From contig CANMFL010000001.1 in the NCBI GenBank assembly GCA_947497185.1, forward strand, positions 1 to 64,000: a stretch of DNA of 64,000 nucleotides, in the 5' to 3' direction. The DNA comes from an uncultured Paracoccaceae bacterium (GTDB lineage Bacteria; Pseudomonadota; Alphaproteobacteria; Rhodobacterales; Rhodobacteraceae). The notes beneath the pieces are model-generated. The model saw only the letters and a list, made by a program, of their open reading frames with translations, did no database searches and had not been told where the DNA came from. Positions within the stretch are counted from its first letter, which is position 1. Every line of letters begins with the position of its first letter. The position numbers and the translations under genes are program-made. This document shows, piece after piece, positions 51,402 through 60,550 of the stretch.

Positions 51402-52851
51402 GGAAGGTTTGGTGACGTCCGATGCGCATCCTCCCTACTTATTGCGGGGGTCGGTCGTCGTGACGTTCCACAAGTCTCAACGCTCACTGAAAGCCCGCAA
51501 ACTTTTGCCCTCACAGTTTCAATGCTGGACTTGCCAAGTGCCTGTAAAACCTGCGCCAGAAACCATAGCCAAAATCCGTGCCGAAAATGGCCGCCCGATG
51601 CTGCAGGCGCATTGCCCCTCATGTTTATCCAAGGTCCAAAATATAACGACTGAGACTGATTGCGACAAGTTTCTGGATTGTCGCAATCCAAATACCCCCA
51701 TGGACTGTTATCGCGAAGAAAAGACCGCATCACGTGGGGGTATTTGGATAAACGGGGGACCTCAAAGCCCGATTTACTCCTCTGAGAACGACCGTATCAT
51801 TCATATGTGGCAGGGGTATGCTGGGCGCTATGACGGAAAAACTGTTGTGAAGCATCTCGCAGCGATCCGGTATTTTGAGCAATTTTTGTCGGGTAAGTCG
51901 TTTCGAACGCTACGTATCGACGATTTTACTGCTGTCCGTGATGATCTCAAACGCCGTGCAAATATCACTTCTGATAACGAGCTGTCGGCCTCTTCAATCA
52001 AGCACACAATCTCATCCCTTGGCTTGTTTTTTGATTGGTTGATCAAGCAAGAGGGGTTCCGACGGTTGCCTCGCGACTTTCGGGGCTACCTGGTTGTGCC
52101 TAAGGCGGTCATCGCGAAGTCAGCACAAACGAAACAGAAGGACTTCCCGAGCATTGACGAGGCCGAACAGATTCTCCTTGGCATGCCCTCAGGTTCACTC
52201 ACGGAGATGCGGTCACGTGCCATTTTTGCCTTGGCGTTTCTCGGGGCATTACGGGCTGACACGCTCGCGTCACTCCAGCTGCAACACGTTCAAATCGAGC
52301 AACGATTGATCATACAGGATGGCGGGGTATCTCGGACCAAGGGTGGTAAAAGCATCACCATTTTCTGGTTCCCGATCGCTAGAACGTTTGAGGAGATCGT
52401 TGTGGAATGGATCGAGCGACTTCGGTGGTTGGGGTTCGGAGACGAAGATGCGTTGTTTCCAGACACAAAATGGCTGAAGCACAAAGCAGGTGTTACCCGT
52501 CAAATCCCAGTGATGACGACAACCCATGCCGTGTCGGATGCGTTCAAAGTGGCCTGTCGAGAACTCGCAATGCCATATACGCCGCATGCTGCAAAACACA
52601 CCATTAGAGCCGAACGCGACGTGCGTCCATTGACCCATCAAGAACGGAAAGCATGGTCACTGAACATGGGGCATGAAACGGAACAAATCACGGAACGCCA
52701 TTACGGGACGATGCCTGAAGATCACTGGTTTGAAGTCTTGGAAAATATCGGCACCGACCGCGCATCGGATGTTCCTCACATGACTGACAAGGACAAGATC
52801 GCATTTTTCGATGCGGTGGTGGAAAAGATCGGACTTGGCAAACAGCGGTAA
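51292..52851 (+). CDS. Tyrosine recombinase with N-terminal HTH and zinc-ribbon
   Basis: The 519-residue protein has an N-terminal helix-turn-helix (YSIAQLMDAYSVTANTVSNW), a four-cysteine ribbon (CWTC and CPSC), a SAM-like core-binding domain and a recombinase domain. Catalytic candidates are Arg in LGALRADTLASL, His in MGHETEQ and Tyr in ERHYG. The usual HxxR box reads HAAKHTI, so Lys seems to replace the second Arg. The ATG at 51292 was chosen because the domain begins there. It is distinct from the integrase at 48706. Confidence 0.85.
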   Translation: MTKFYKYVHLKKDRVYSIAQLMDAYSVTANTVSNWVKEGLVTSDAHPPYLLRGSVVVTFHKSQRSLKARKLLPSQFQCWTCQVPVKPAPETIAKIRAENGRPMLQAHCPSCLSKVQNITTETDCDKFLDCRNPNTPMDCYREEKTASRGGIWINGGPQSPIYSSENDRIIHMWQGYAGRYDGKTVVKHLAAIRYFEQFLSGKSFRTLRIDDFTAVRDDLKRRANITSDNELSASSIKHTISSLGLFFDWLIKQEGFRRLPRDFRGYLVVPKAVIAKSAQTKQKDFPSIDEAEQILLGMPSGSLTEMRSRAIFALAFLGALRADTLASLQLQHVQIEQRLIIQDGGVSRTKGGKSITIFWFPIARTFEEIVVEWIERLRWLGFGDEDALFPDTKWLKHKAGVTRQIPVMTTTHAVSDAFKVACRELAMPYTPHAAKHTIRAERDVRPLTHQERKAWSLNMGHETEQITERHYGTMPEDHWFEVLENIGTDRASDVPHMTDKDKIAFFDAVVEKIGLGKQR

Positions 52852-53039
52852 CAACGAAGGGCGCGAAATTCGATATGATCTGAATAGCTACTGACCTGAG
52901 CCCCAACTCTCCTCCAGCTCTGCGCAGCGTCCTTTCTGTTCGTCTTGAGCTTGGTTCAGATTCGCGTGTGGATAAATTTATAAAAGAGCGGGTGTCGCAA
53001 ATAACTGTGACAACGGCGGGTGCTAAATTTGATACGAGC
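52838..53039 (+). repeat. Imperfect 43-bp direct repeat pair and gap after recombinase
   Basis: Bases 52838-52880, across the end of the recombinase gene, match 52997-53039 at 32 of 43 positions without gaps. Both contain ACAACG and AAATT(C/T)GATA. The rest of the 304-bp stretch to 53155 holds no gene that I can support. It could be a remnant of a related gene end or a recombination site. Confidence 0.5.
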
Positions 53040-53155
53040 GACCAGCGCTGATGTGCTACGCTGCTAATTTGAGTATTTGGAGAGGCGCTAAAGCGTGACG
53101 TGTCCAGTGCACTGCGTTTTGGGAACCGCACAATGACAGATGACTGTAAGGACGA

Positions 53156-54034
53156 TCAATCGGGCGCGCTCCCGTCAGACGTACACGCTACTTCGTTGAG
53201 ACATTGCACGGCCTTCTCGATAAATGTGCCCTCGTATTCTCGCAGATATGACGCGGACAATGTAAGCGAATTGGGCGTCCAGCCTGGGTCGAACAATGTG
53301 ACCCGCCCGCTTTCCATGCTTCTGTGCGACGTCAGTCGCGGAAAGGCACCAGCACCGATGCCCGCCCCGACCAGCTCAAACCCTGTAGATAGCGCACTGG
53401 ACGGAAACACGCGCACGCCCGATCCGTAGAGCCGCGTTAGATGCGCGTGGATTTCTTGGAACGGACGGGACTTGCGGTGAAACGTGATGACTGGCGTTTT
53501 CGCAAGATCAGGGTCGTCGGTGCCCGCTTGCTTGAACCATCCCATCTCGACCGACGGTAGCGCCACGTTGCTGACCGTGTAGTCTGAAATTGGTCCCATC
53601 AAAACTGCGAGATCTAGCGAGCGTTCCAAAATCTGTTCGCGGAGGTTTACCGAGATATCGACTGACACTTCGACCAAAACTCGCGGATATAGGCGGTGAA
53701 AGCGGGTCAGGAATTCGGCAAGCCAGCTTTCTGCAGCTGTCTCAATCACACCAAGGCGTAAAACAGATTCGAACAGCTCTGACGAGATAAGCTCTGATCG
53801 AATTCTATTCATCGTCTGCTCTAAGACTTCCGCATGTGGGACCAGCAGTATACCTGCGCGACTAAGCTGCATGCCGCCGCCGCTGCGATCAAACAGCGTG
53901 ACGTTCAGGTCTTTTTCCAGCGCGAGAATTCTATTCGAAACAGCTGGTTGCGACAGGTTTAACGCTGATGCGGCGCGGCGCACAGCGCCCAACCGCGCGA
54001 CTGTCAAAAAGGTTTTAACTTGGTCAAAATTCAT
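53156..54034 (-). CDS. LysR-family transcriptional regulator
   Basis: The 292-residue protein has the LysR helix-turn-helix (AVRRAASALNLSQPAVSNRI) at about residues 15-40 and a substrate-binding domain. It is divergent from the TRAP transporter genes across 134 bp, so it most likely controls them and the following hydrolase genes, with their substrate or product as inducer. The ATG at 54034 is the family start; a reading 15 bp longer is possible. Confidence 0.9.
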   Translation of the reverse strand: MNFDQVKTFLTVARLGAVRRAASALNLSQPAVSNRILALEKDLNVTLFDRSGGGMQLSRAGILLVPHAEVLEQTMNRIRSELISSELFESVLRLGVIETAAESWLAEFLTRFHRLYPRVLVEVSVDISVNLREQILERSLDLAVLMGPISDYTVSNVALPSVEMGWFKQAGTDDPDLAKTPVITFHRKSRPFQEIHAHLTRLYGSGVRVFPSSALSTGFELVGAGIGAGAFPRLTSHRSMESGRVTLFDPGWTPNSLTLSASYLREYEGTFIEKAVQCLNEVACTSDGSAPD

Positions 54035-54168
54035 GGAATCCCCGCACAAGGTGATTGCTATATGTTATCGCTTTATATCAAAACATAAAATTTGACAAAA
54101 TAACCCCCACCCCTGAGCCTTGCTGCAAGGGTGTTGCAATAGCACCCACTTCCAACAGAGGTCTTCCG

Positions 54169-55206
54169 ATGAACAAAATCACATTCACGCTCACCGCGCT
54201 TTTGCTCGGCACCGCAGCCCACGCGCAAGACACCCTTTCCGTTGTCGGTAGCTGGAGCGGCCTGCCGCTGCACAAAAACTACGAAGCGCCATTTTGGACA
54301 ACGGCCCTGCCTGAAGCCAGCGGTGGTACACTTGAGGTGGCACTTACCACTCACGACCAGATGGGCATTGCTGGCGGCGACGTGTTCCGCATGATGTCCC
54401 AAGGCGTATTTGACGTTGGCATGACCGCCGCAGACTACGCCGTGTCTGACAGTGCAGCACTCGAAGGTCTGGACGTGCCGCTGGTCGCCAGCGATGCCAA
54501 CGAAGCGAAAGCCGCTTTGGATGCCGCACGGCCAATCATGGATGACATTTTTGCGTCCGTATTTAATGCTCACGTTATTGGCACAGCACCCTACCCTGCA
54601 CAGATTGTGTTCTGCAACGCGCCCATCGCTGGCCTCGCTGATCTTGAAGGTTTGAAAGTCCGCGCCTCTGGCCGCATGACTGCCAATGTTCTCGAAGGTC
54701 TCGGGTCCGAAGCCGTGACAATGGCATTTGGCGAAGTACCCGGTGCGCTACAGCGCGGTGTGATTGACTGTGCTGTCACAGGTGCAGGCTCTGGCTATAG
54801 CTCTGGCTGGTGGGAAGTTTCGACACACTTGCTTCCGCTCGCACTTGGCGGATGGGATCCAGTTGTTGCAGCAATCCACATGGACCGCTGGAATGCGATG
54901 GACGCCGAGATGCAAGAAACACTCACCACAACTTTCGTAGAGCAGATCGAAGCGCCTGCATGGGCTGAAGCGCAAGATAATATGTCCGCCGAAATCGCTT
55001 GTCTGACAGGTGGTGACGAATGCCCCCTAGGCGATGCACGCGATATGACTTTGGTTGAGGCAACTGCAGCTGACGAAGAGTTGGTCAAAGACCTGCTGGT
55101 GACCAAAATCTTGCCTGATTGGTCCGAACGTGCTGGCGGCGACTGGGGACAGCGTTGGAATGATACAGTCGGTGTCGCCACAGGCGTTACGTTCGTCGCG
55201 AACTGA
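54169..55206 (+). CDS. TRAP transporter substrate-binding protein (DctP type)
   Basis: The 345-residue protein has a signal peptide (MNKITFTLTALLLGTAAHA). The mature part has the DctP fold, with FCNAPIAGLADLEGLKVRAS and MAFGEVPGALQRGVIDCAVT. The Arg in KVRAS is the residue that binds a carboxylate in most TRAP proteins, so an acidic substrate is likely. Two cysteine pairs may form disulfides. It is the first gene of a P-Q-M transporter set. Confidence 0.92.
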   Translation: MNKITFTLTALLLGTAAHAQDTLSVVGSWSGLPLHKNYEAPFWTTALPEASGGTLEVALTTHDQMGIAGGDVFRMMSQGVFDVGMTAADYAVSDSAALEGLDVPLVASDANEAKAALDAARPIMDDIFASVFNAHVIGTAPYPAQIVFCNAPIAGLADLEGLKVRASGRMTANVLEGLGSEAVTMAFGEVPGALQRGVIDCAVTGAGSGYSSGWWEVSTHLLPLALGGWDPVVAAIHMDRWNAMDAEMQETLTTTFVEQIEAPAWAEAQDNMSAEIACLTGGDECPLGDARDMTLVEATAADEELVKDLLVTKILPDWSERAGGDWGQRWNDTVGVATGVTFVAN

Positions 55207-55216
55207 GGCGGGTAGC

Positions 55217-55750
55217 ATGCAAGGTCTTATCCAAATCTTAGCGCGTCTGAATGGCTACATCGCCTTGACCGCAGGTGTCATGTTGCTGGTTACGGTGGTT
55301 GCGATCCTCGCAGATGTGGTGATGCGTGCCTTTGGGCATCCATTGGGTGGCACGGATGAATTGTCCGGCTACGTGATGGCAATCGCTACGGCTTGGGGGG
55401 CGAGCTACGCGCTCACCGAGCGGGCACATGTGCGTATCGAACTGATCCGCAACAAGTTAGTGCCTGCGGGGCGTGCTTGGATGGACCTGATTGCGCTTGC
55501 CGCACTCGCGATCACAGCCGTGGTCATTGGATGGCGCGGGTGGGGGGTTTTAGCCTCCACCCTCGCGAACAATTCACGGGCAAATACAGCACTTGCGACA
55601 CCACTTGCATGGCCACAAACGCTGTGGTTCGCAGGCTGGATGTGGTTCGCAATCTCAGCACTGGTACTTTTGATCTCGGTCATCGTGTTCATGATCAAAC
55701 GTGACTGGAACGCGGTCGACGAAGCTGCTGGCTTCAAGGGGGAACTATGA
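55217..55750 (+). CDS. TRAP transporter small permease (DctQ type)
   Basis: The 177-residue protein has four membrane helices, with VVMRAFGHPLGGTDELSGYV marking the DctQ family and ALTERAHVRIELI after helix 2. It forms the permease with the large subunit, whose start overlaps its stop (ATGA). The ATG at 55217 is 10 bp past the binding-protein stop. Confidence 0.92.
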   Translation: MQGLIQILARLNGYIALTAGVMLLVTVVAILADVVMRAFGHPLGGTDELSGYVMAIATAWGASYALTERAHVRIELIRNKLVPAGRAWMDLIALAALAITAVVIGWRGWGVLASTLANNSRANTALATPLAWPQTLWFAGWMWFAISALVLLISVIVFMIKRDWNAVDEAAGFKGEL

Positions 55751-57027
55751 TCCTATTTACAACGACGGGCCTCTTTACGCTCCTCTTAGCGTCCATTCCA
55801 GTTGGGATCATTCTGATCCTTCTATCCATCGCACTTGATACTTTTTTCTCTCCGTTTCCGCTAATGCGCGGGCTGGGCCAAGTTGTCTGGTCCTCGTCTA
55901 ATTCGGGGACATTGATTGCCATTCCATTCTTTGTGCTGCTTGGGGAAATACTTGTGCGCAGCGGCGTTGCTAGCCGCACGTACAACGCACTCAATAGCTG
56001 GTTGTCGTGGCTGCCTGGCGGTTTGATTCACGCCAATATCGCCACGTCCACTTTGTTTTCTGCTACATCTGGCAGTTCAGTCGCCACCGCAGCAACCGTT
56101 GCAACAGTGGCAACGCCGCAGGGCGACAGGCTTGGCTATGACCCGCGCCTCTTTACGGGTGCCATCGCTGCAGGCGGGACGCTCGGCATCATGATCCCGC
56201 CGTCAATTAACCTGATCGTCTACGGGTTCTTAACAGAGACCTCGATCCCGCGGTTGTTTCTCGCGGGGCTTGTTCCGGGTGTTTTGTTGGCACTGTTGTT
56301 CATGGCTGTCGTGATTGCGCTGTGCGTTTGGAAACCGTCACTTGGCGGTCAAAGACCAAATTACACATGGGCGCAACGTCTGCGCGGTCTGCCCGATCTT
56401 TTGCCAGTCTTGGGACTGTTCGCAACAATCGTGGTGACGATCTATGCAGGCATCGCCACGCCCACTGAATCTGCGGCCCTTGGAGTTGTATTTGCGTTGG
56501 TCATTGCGGCCCTGAATCGCGCCGCCACGTTTTCGATGTTGAATGAGGCTTTGCGCGGCACCGTCAAAACCACGTCGATGATTATGTTGGTCGTGATCGG
56601 GGCTTATGTCTTGAACTTTGCACTCACCGCGCTGGGCATCAGCCGGCAGTTGCAAGCACTGCTCGAAGGCTTGGGACTTGGCGCTTATGGCACCCTGATG
56701 GTGATCGTGCTGATCTATATTGTGCTCGGATTTTTCATCGAAACCCTGTCCTTGATGGTCGCGACCATTCCCATCGTCGTACCAATTATCGAAAGCTTTG
56801 GCTTTGATAAAATCTGGTTTGGTATCCTGATGATCGTTCTGATCGAAATGGCACTTATCACACCGCCCGTTGGCCTGAACCTATATGTCGTACAATCCGT
56901 CCGCAAACGCGGAAAGATGGGCGACGTCATCGCAGGCGCCCTGCCCTTTGTCATTGTCATGCTCGGCATGGTCGGACTTCTCATCCTTGTTCCAGGGCTG
57001 GCCCTTTGGCTGCCCGACACCCTTTAA
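55747..57027 (+). CDS. TRAP transporter large permease (DctM type)
   Basis: The 426-residue, twelve-helix protein has IPFFVLLGEILVRSG, GTLGIMIPPSINLIVYGFLT and ITPPVGLNLYVVQ, the DctM markers. It carries the sodium-driven transport path. Coupled to the small permease by ATGA. Confidence 0.94.
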   Translation: MILFTTTGLFTLLLASIPVGIILILLSIALDTFFSPFPLMRGLGQVVWSSSNSGTLIAIPFFVLLGEILVRSGVASRTYNALNSWLSWLPGGLIHANIATSTLFSATSGSSVATAATVATVATPQGDRLGYDPRLFTGAIAAGGTLGIMIPPSINLIVYGFLTETSIPRLFLAGLVPGVLLALLFMAVVIALCVWKPSLGGQRPNYTWAQRLRGLPDLLPVLGLFATIVVTIYAGIATPTESAALGVVFALVIAALNRAATFSMLNEALRGTVKTTSMIMLVVIGAYVLNFALTALGISRQLQALLEGLGLGAYGTLMVIVLIYIVLGFFIETLSLMVATIPIVVPIIESFGFDKIWFGILMIVLIEMALITPPVGLNLYVVQSVRKRGKMGDVIAGALPFVIVMLGMVGLLILVPGLALWLPDTL

Positions 57028-57042
57028 TATAATAGGTCTTTT

Positions 57043-57696
57043 ATGAATTTTGAAACACCCACCGGCCCCGTTGCGTTTGACATCTCTCACCTTGTGGTAG
57101 CTGGTTGGACCGGTCGCGACCAAGACAAAGTCCAGCATCACATCGACGAGCTTGCTGCGATCGGCGTGGCACCACCTTCGCAAGTTCCGTTGTTCTACCG
57201 TACATCCGCAAACCTCGTGCAGCAAAGCGATCAGATTGAGGTTCTGGGCGCGGGCACATCTGGCGAAGTCGAGCCATTGGTCATCCACGCAAATGGGACA
57301 CTATGGCTGGGCCTAGGTTCGGATCACACAGATCGCCCGCTCGAAGCCCATTCGGTTGCGGCGTCCAAACAGGCTTGTGCCAAACCGGTTGCATCCGCGC
57401 TTTGGCCGCTGGACGAGGTTAGAGACCATCTGGATGATTTGGAACTGCACTGCGACATTCGCGAGAATGATTCTTGGGTGACGTATCAAACTGGCACGTT
57501 ATCCAGCATCCGCCCACTTGCGGATTTGATTGCTGCATCTGCATTACCTGACGGCGGTGCGATGCTGTGCGGCACATTGGGTGCAATCGGCGGTGTACGC
57601 GAAGGCGAGGCCTACCGCATGCGCTTGGCGGATCCCGTGTTAAAGCGTGAAATCACATTGGAATACGCCGTAAACACACTACCGGTCATCGCATGA
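57043..57696 (+). CDS. DUF2848 protein
   Basis: The 217-residue soluble protein matches the DUF2848 family. Visible blocks are VVAGWTGRDQDKVQHHIDEL, PLFYRTSANLVQQ, WLGLGSDHTDR and GGAMLCGTLGAIGGV; the last resembles fumarylacetoacetate-hydrolase-like proteins. Activity is not established. It lies between the TRAP genes and an amidase gene and overlaps the latter (ATGA), so it likely belongs to the same breakdown route. Confidence 0.85.
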   Translation: MNFETPTGPVAFDISHLVVAGWTGRDQDKVQHHIDELAAIGVAPPSQVPLFYRTSANLVQQSDQIEVLGAGTSGEVEPLVIHANGTLWLGLGSDHTDRPLEAHSVAASKQACAKPVASALWPLDEVRDHLDDLELHCDIRENDSWVTYQTGTLSSIRPLADLIAASALPDGGAMLCGTLGAIGGVREGEAYRMRLADPVLKREITLEYAVNTLPVIA

Positions 57697-58937
57697 CGCA
57701 CCAAGATCAAGGCAGCATTACAGACGCCGCACGTTTGGCCCGTGTCGAAGCCAGCACGCATGTTTTCACTAAACTGCTGCCGGACATATTCATGCAATCA
57801 GCGGGCCACGAGGGCCCGCTGAAAGACATCGTCCTTTCGGTTAAAGACCTGTTCGATATTGCAGGTCAGGTTACGCGCGCTGGCAGTCCGATCCTAGAGG
57901 ACGCGGTTCCCGCAACGAAAGATGCTGTCGCTGTAGAACGGTTACGCGCTGCAGGCGCACGTGTGATTGGTCGTACAACGATGACAGAGTTGGCCTATTC
58001 CGGTTTGGGGCTGAACCCCCATGACGGCACCCCAGAAAATCCACTGTTTGCGGGTCGCATTTCTGGCGGGTCAACATCAGGCGGTGCAGTCTCTGTCGCA
58101 ACGGGTCTGGCAGATATAGCGCTTGGCAGTGACACAGGTGGATCGTTGCGTATTCCAGCAGCGTTCTGCGGGCTTGTCGGGTTCAAACCAACACAATCAA
58201 GCGTGCCGCTGACAGGCGCTATCCCGCTGTCAGAAAGTCTTGATAGTGTCGGGCCGATGGCACGCGATGTTGCGACCTGTGCACTTGCTTGGCAGGTTAT
58301 GGCGGACCGCCCGACTGCAACCCTCGCCCCGAAACGCCAAGAATTGATCGTGCCGACGAACTTTGGCCTTACCGATCTTGATCCGGCGGTTGCCAGCGGT
58401 TTTGCTAAACTGCGGGAAACATTGACCGCAGCAGGGTGGCAAATCCGCGACGTCACACTGCCGATATTTGACGACTACGGTACCCTGCCCGTCTGGCAAT
58501 TCAGCGCTTTTGAGAGCCTGCGCCGGTTCAAAGACAAGCTTTCCACGCATGGTGCAAAAATGGACCCTCGTGTGCGTCAACGCATGGAACGTGGCACAGA
58601 AATTTCTGAAGCAGATTTCGCGGCAACCTTGGCCAAACGTGCCGCATTAATTGCAGCATTTCGTGAGGAAATCGGCGATGCGCTTGTGTTGCTGCCAACC
58701 GTCGCGATCCAGCCGCCGCACTTTGATGATGTTGCAACGGACGATGGTTTTTCCCGTTTGAACCTGCTGGCTTTGCGCAACACCAGCCTTGCCAATGTTA
58801 TAGATGGGTGCAGCGTTAGCCTCCCATTCGGTCAAGGTGGCGCCTTGATTGGCGCCATGCTGACCAGCTTTGCTGGACAGGATGAAGCGATCCTCAGCGC
58901 GGCACTGGCAATGGAGACCGATTTGGCTGATGATTGA
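57693..58937 (+). CDS. Amidase (amidase signature family)
   Basis: The 414-residue enzyme has the Ser-cisSer-Lys triad: Lys in LSVKDLFDIAG, Ser in GGSTSGGAVS and Ser in GSDTGGSLRIPA. Such enzymes cleave amide bonds of small molecules. Upstream overlap with DUF2848 (ATGA) and an 8-bp overlap with the next gene point to joint expression. The substrate is probably what the TRAP system imports or a derivative of it. Confidence 0.93.
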   Translation: MTHQDQGSITDAARLARVEASTHVFTKLLPDIFMQSAGHEGPLKDIVLSVKDLFDIAGQVTRAGSPILEDAVPATKDAVAVERLRAAGARVIGRTTMTELAYSGLGLNPHDGTPENPLFAGRISGGSTSGGAVSVATGLADIALGSDTGGSLRIPAAFCGLVGFKPTQSSVPLTGAIPLSESLDSVGPMARDVATCALAWQVMADRPTATLAPKRQELIVPTNFGLTDLDPAVASGFAKLRETLTAAGWQIRDVTLPIFDDYGTLPVWQFSAFESLRRFKDKLSTHGAKMDPRVRQRMERGTEISEADFAATLAKRAALIAAFREEIGDALVLLPTVAIQPPHFDDVATDDGFSRLNLLALRNTSLANVIDGCSVSLPFGQGGALIGAMLTSFAGQDEAILSAALAMETDLADD

Positions 58938-60114
58938 TTTCGCGCCCACCCTGCGCCGCGTTGATCCTACACGCCATGCGGCGCGGCGTGCAGCATTACT
59001 CAGCCAAACTGGTGATCGCCCTGTTGTTGTCTTTGGCATGGGCAGCGCCCTCGGTGCAGGCACACGATCCCACGGCGGGATGCGGTTTCTGACGGGATGG
59101 GACAGCCACGAGTCTAGTTCGGTGTTGCTGCTCCGACAGCAATCCTGCCGTTTATTGCTAACAAGCCCGTTCATGGTCCCGTCGGCGATGGCCACGGTGC
59201 CAGAGCTATCGCCGGAAAACCTGCCTTTATCGCATTGGCCGCAGGCCGTCGCCACGTTTCTAGCGGGTCAGACACCAATTCTGATCGGTGTCGACGAGAT
59301 GCCGATGAGAATGTTCCGCAGCCTTGCCCCTTATTTGGACGACGGCGTTGATTTCACAGCCCGTCTTGATGATCTTCGGCAGGTGAAAGACCCCGCCGCC
59401 CTGCAACTACACCAATTTGGCGCAGCGATCTGCGACACGCTGTTTGCGGCGTTGCCCGAGGTCGTAAAACAAGGTCGTAGCGGGCGCGAAAGTCAACGTA
59501 TTCTTGAAGACATCGCACGCCAGCACGGGGCCGAATATTGCCGCACATGGCTGACCCTGCGCCCACAGGCTGACCACCCGCGCTACTGGCCCGAAGAAAC
59601 TGAAAAGCCCGCTGAAGCGGGCGATCAAATGTTGTTTGGTGTCGCATTAACCATCGATGGACATTGGGCGCATGGGTTACGCATGGGGCATGTCGGTCCT
59701 GTGCCAGAGGCGGTGACGGACCTACATGCGCAGGTCGCACATGCGTTGGACGTGGGAATGGACGCATTGCGCCCCGGACGTTCTGTTTCCGAGGCTGTGC
59801 ACGCGATGGAGACCGCCCTGCACGGTCTCGCAGACACCCGTAACACTCGACGTTTTCGCGCCGGACACGGACTTGGATTGACCTACGAAGAACCCGGACT
59901 AACCGCAGCATTCCCACAAACCTTTGGTGCACACCCCGAACCCACGCCGACCCAAGCGGGTCCGATTCTTGAACCCGGCATGGTACTTGAACTTCATCCA
60001 AATCTGTTCGTCGACGGCATTGGCGGGGCTACATTGGGACAAATGGTTGAAGTCACACACACATGCGCGAAATCATTCCTTAAAGCACCGCTTGGGTTAC
60101 TTTCTTTGCAGTGA
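58930..60114 (+). CDS. M24 (pita-bread fold) hydrolase, possibly creatinase-like
   Basis: The 394-residue protein has an N-terminal creatinase-like domain and a C-terminal M24 fold with His in RAGHGLGLTYEEPG and Glu residues in LEPGMVLELHPN and GQMVEVTHT. The two Asp metal ligands of M24 peptidases are not evident: the aligned stretch is FGVALTIDGHWAHGLRMG. It may therefore work without metal, as creatinase does, or act on a non-peptide amide. The ATG at 58930 overlaps the amidase by 8 bp. Confidence 0.82.
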   Translation: MIDFAPTLRRVDPTRHAARRAALLSQTGDRPVVVFGMGSALGAGTRSHGGMRFLTGWDSHESSSVLLLRQQSCRLLLTSPFMVPSAMATVPELSPENLPLSHWPQAVATFLAGQTPILIGVDEMPMRMFRSLAPYLDDGVDFTARLDDLRQVKDPAALQLHQFGAAICDTLFAALPEVVKQGRSGRESQRILEDIARQHGAEYCRTWLTLRPQADHPRYWPEETEKPAEAGDQMLFGVALTIDGHWAHGLRMGHVGPVPEAVTDLHAQVAHALDVGMDALRPGRSVSEAVHAMETALHGLADTRNTRRFRAGHGLGLTYEEPGLTAAFPQTFGAHPEPTPTQAGPILEPGMVLELHPNLFVDGIGGATLGQMVEVTHTCAKSFLKAPLGLLSLQ

Positions 60115-60550
60115 GTTCCATACTGCGTTCAGAGAGAGCCCTTTGCGATCGGCGGACGACATGGTGGCCGGAACGATGAGATTTGACCTGCACAAACGGC
60201 CCCTTGTGTCGATCGACGCGAGCAGCCCAAAGCAGACATGCCCGTTTGACATATCAGACGGAAGGCAGCCCTTCGCTGCAAGCGCGAGATGGAAAGAGCC
60301 ACGCGAAGAAAGCGGACGCTCAGCGCATCATCTCGTTTTTTCTGTTGTGCAAACGAAGCGAATGGCGGCAGTGAGCCCGATCTACTGATTTCCTTTGCCG
60401 CAGCTAAAGTCCGCTTTCCTGTACAAGTGGAATCACCTACAAAATTTCGGTCCAAAACCAGCCATTCATGGTTTCAGACTACGCCGCAATATAGCGTCAT
60501 CGGACGGCCATTCGCCACTCCTGCGAGATCGATGTGTGTGCTCCGTGCTC
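60115..60550. other. Gap between catabolic and KAP genes
   Basis: No gene is supported in these 436 bp. The composition resembles the eroded intergenic sequences common in Roseobacter genomes, with short frames that match nothing I recognise. No terminator, tRNA or attachment repeat was seen. The convergent genes on each side both end here. Confidence 0.5.

Larger units (their letters stand above)
48558..52851 (+). mobile_element. Integrative element inserted at tRNA-Ser, right end unresolved
   Basis: Directly behind tRNA-Ser lie, on one strand, a tyrosine integrase, an unknown protein, two AlpA-like DNA-binding proteins and a second tyrosine recombinase. Several junctions are TAATG overlaps. 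No repeat of the tRNA 3' end was found by eye in the rest of the window, so the element may extend past 64000 and include the catabolic and KAP regions, or may be a remnant. Confidence 0.65.

Noticed and set aside
52688..53131. A minus-strand 147-residue frame containing two similar VVT-x-x-C segments
   Set aside because: The internal similarity is explained by the DNA direct repeat at 52838 and 52997. The frame overlaps the recombinase gene in antisense and has no ribosome site.
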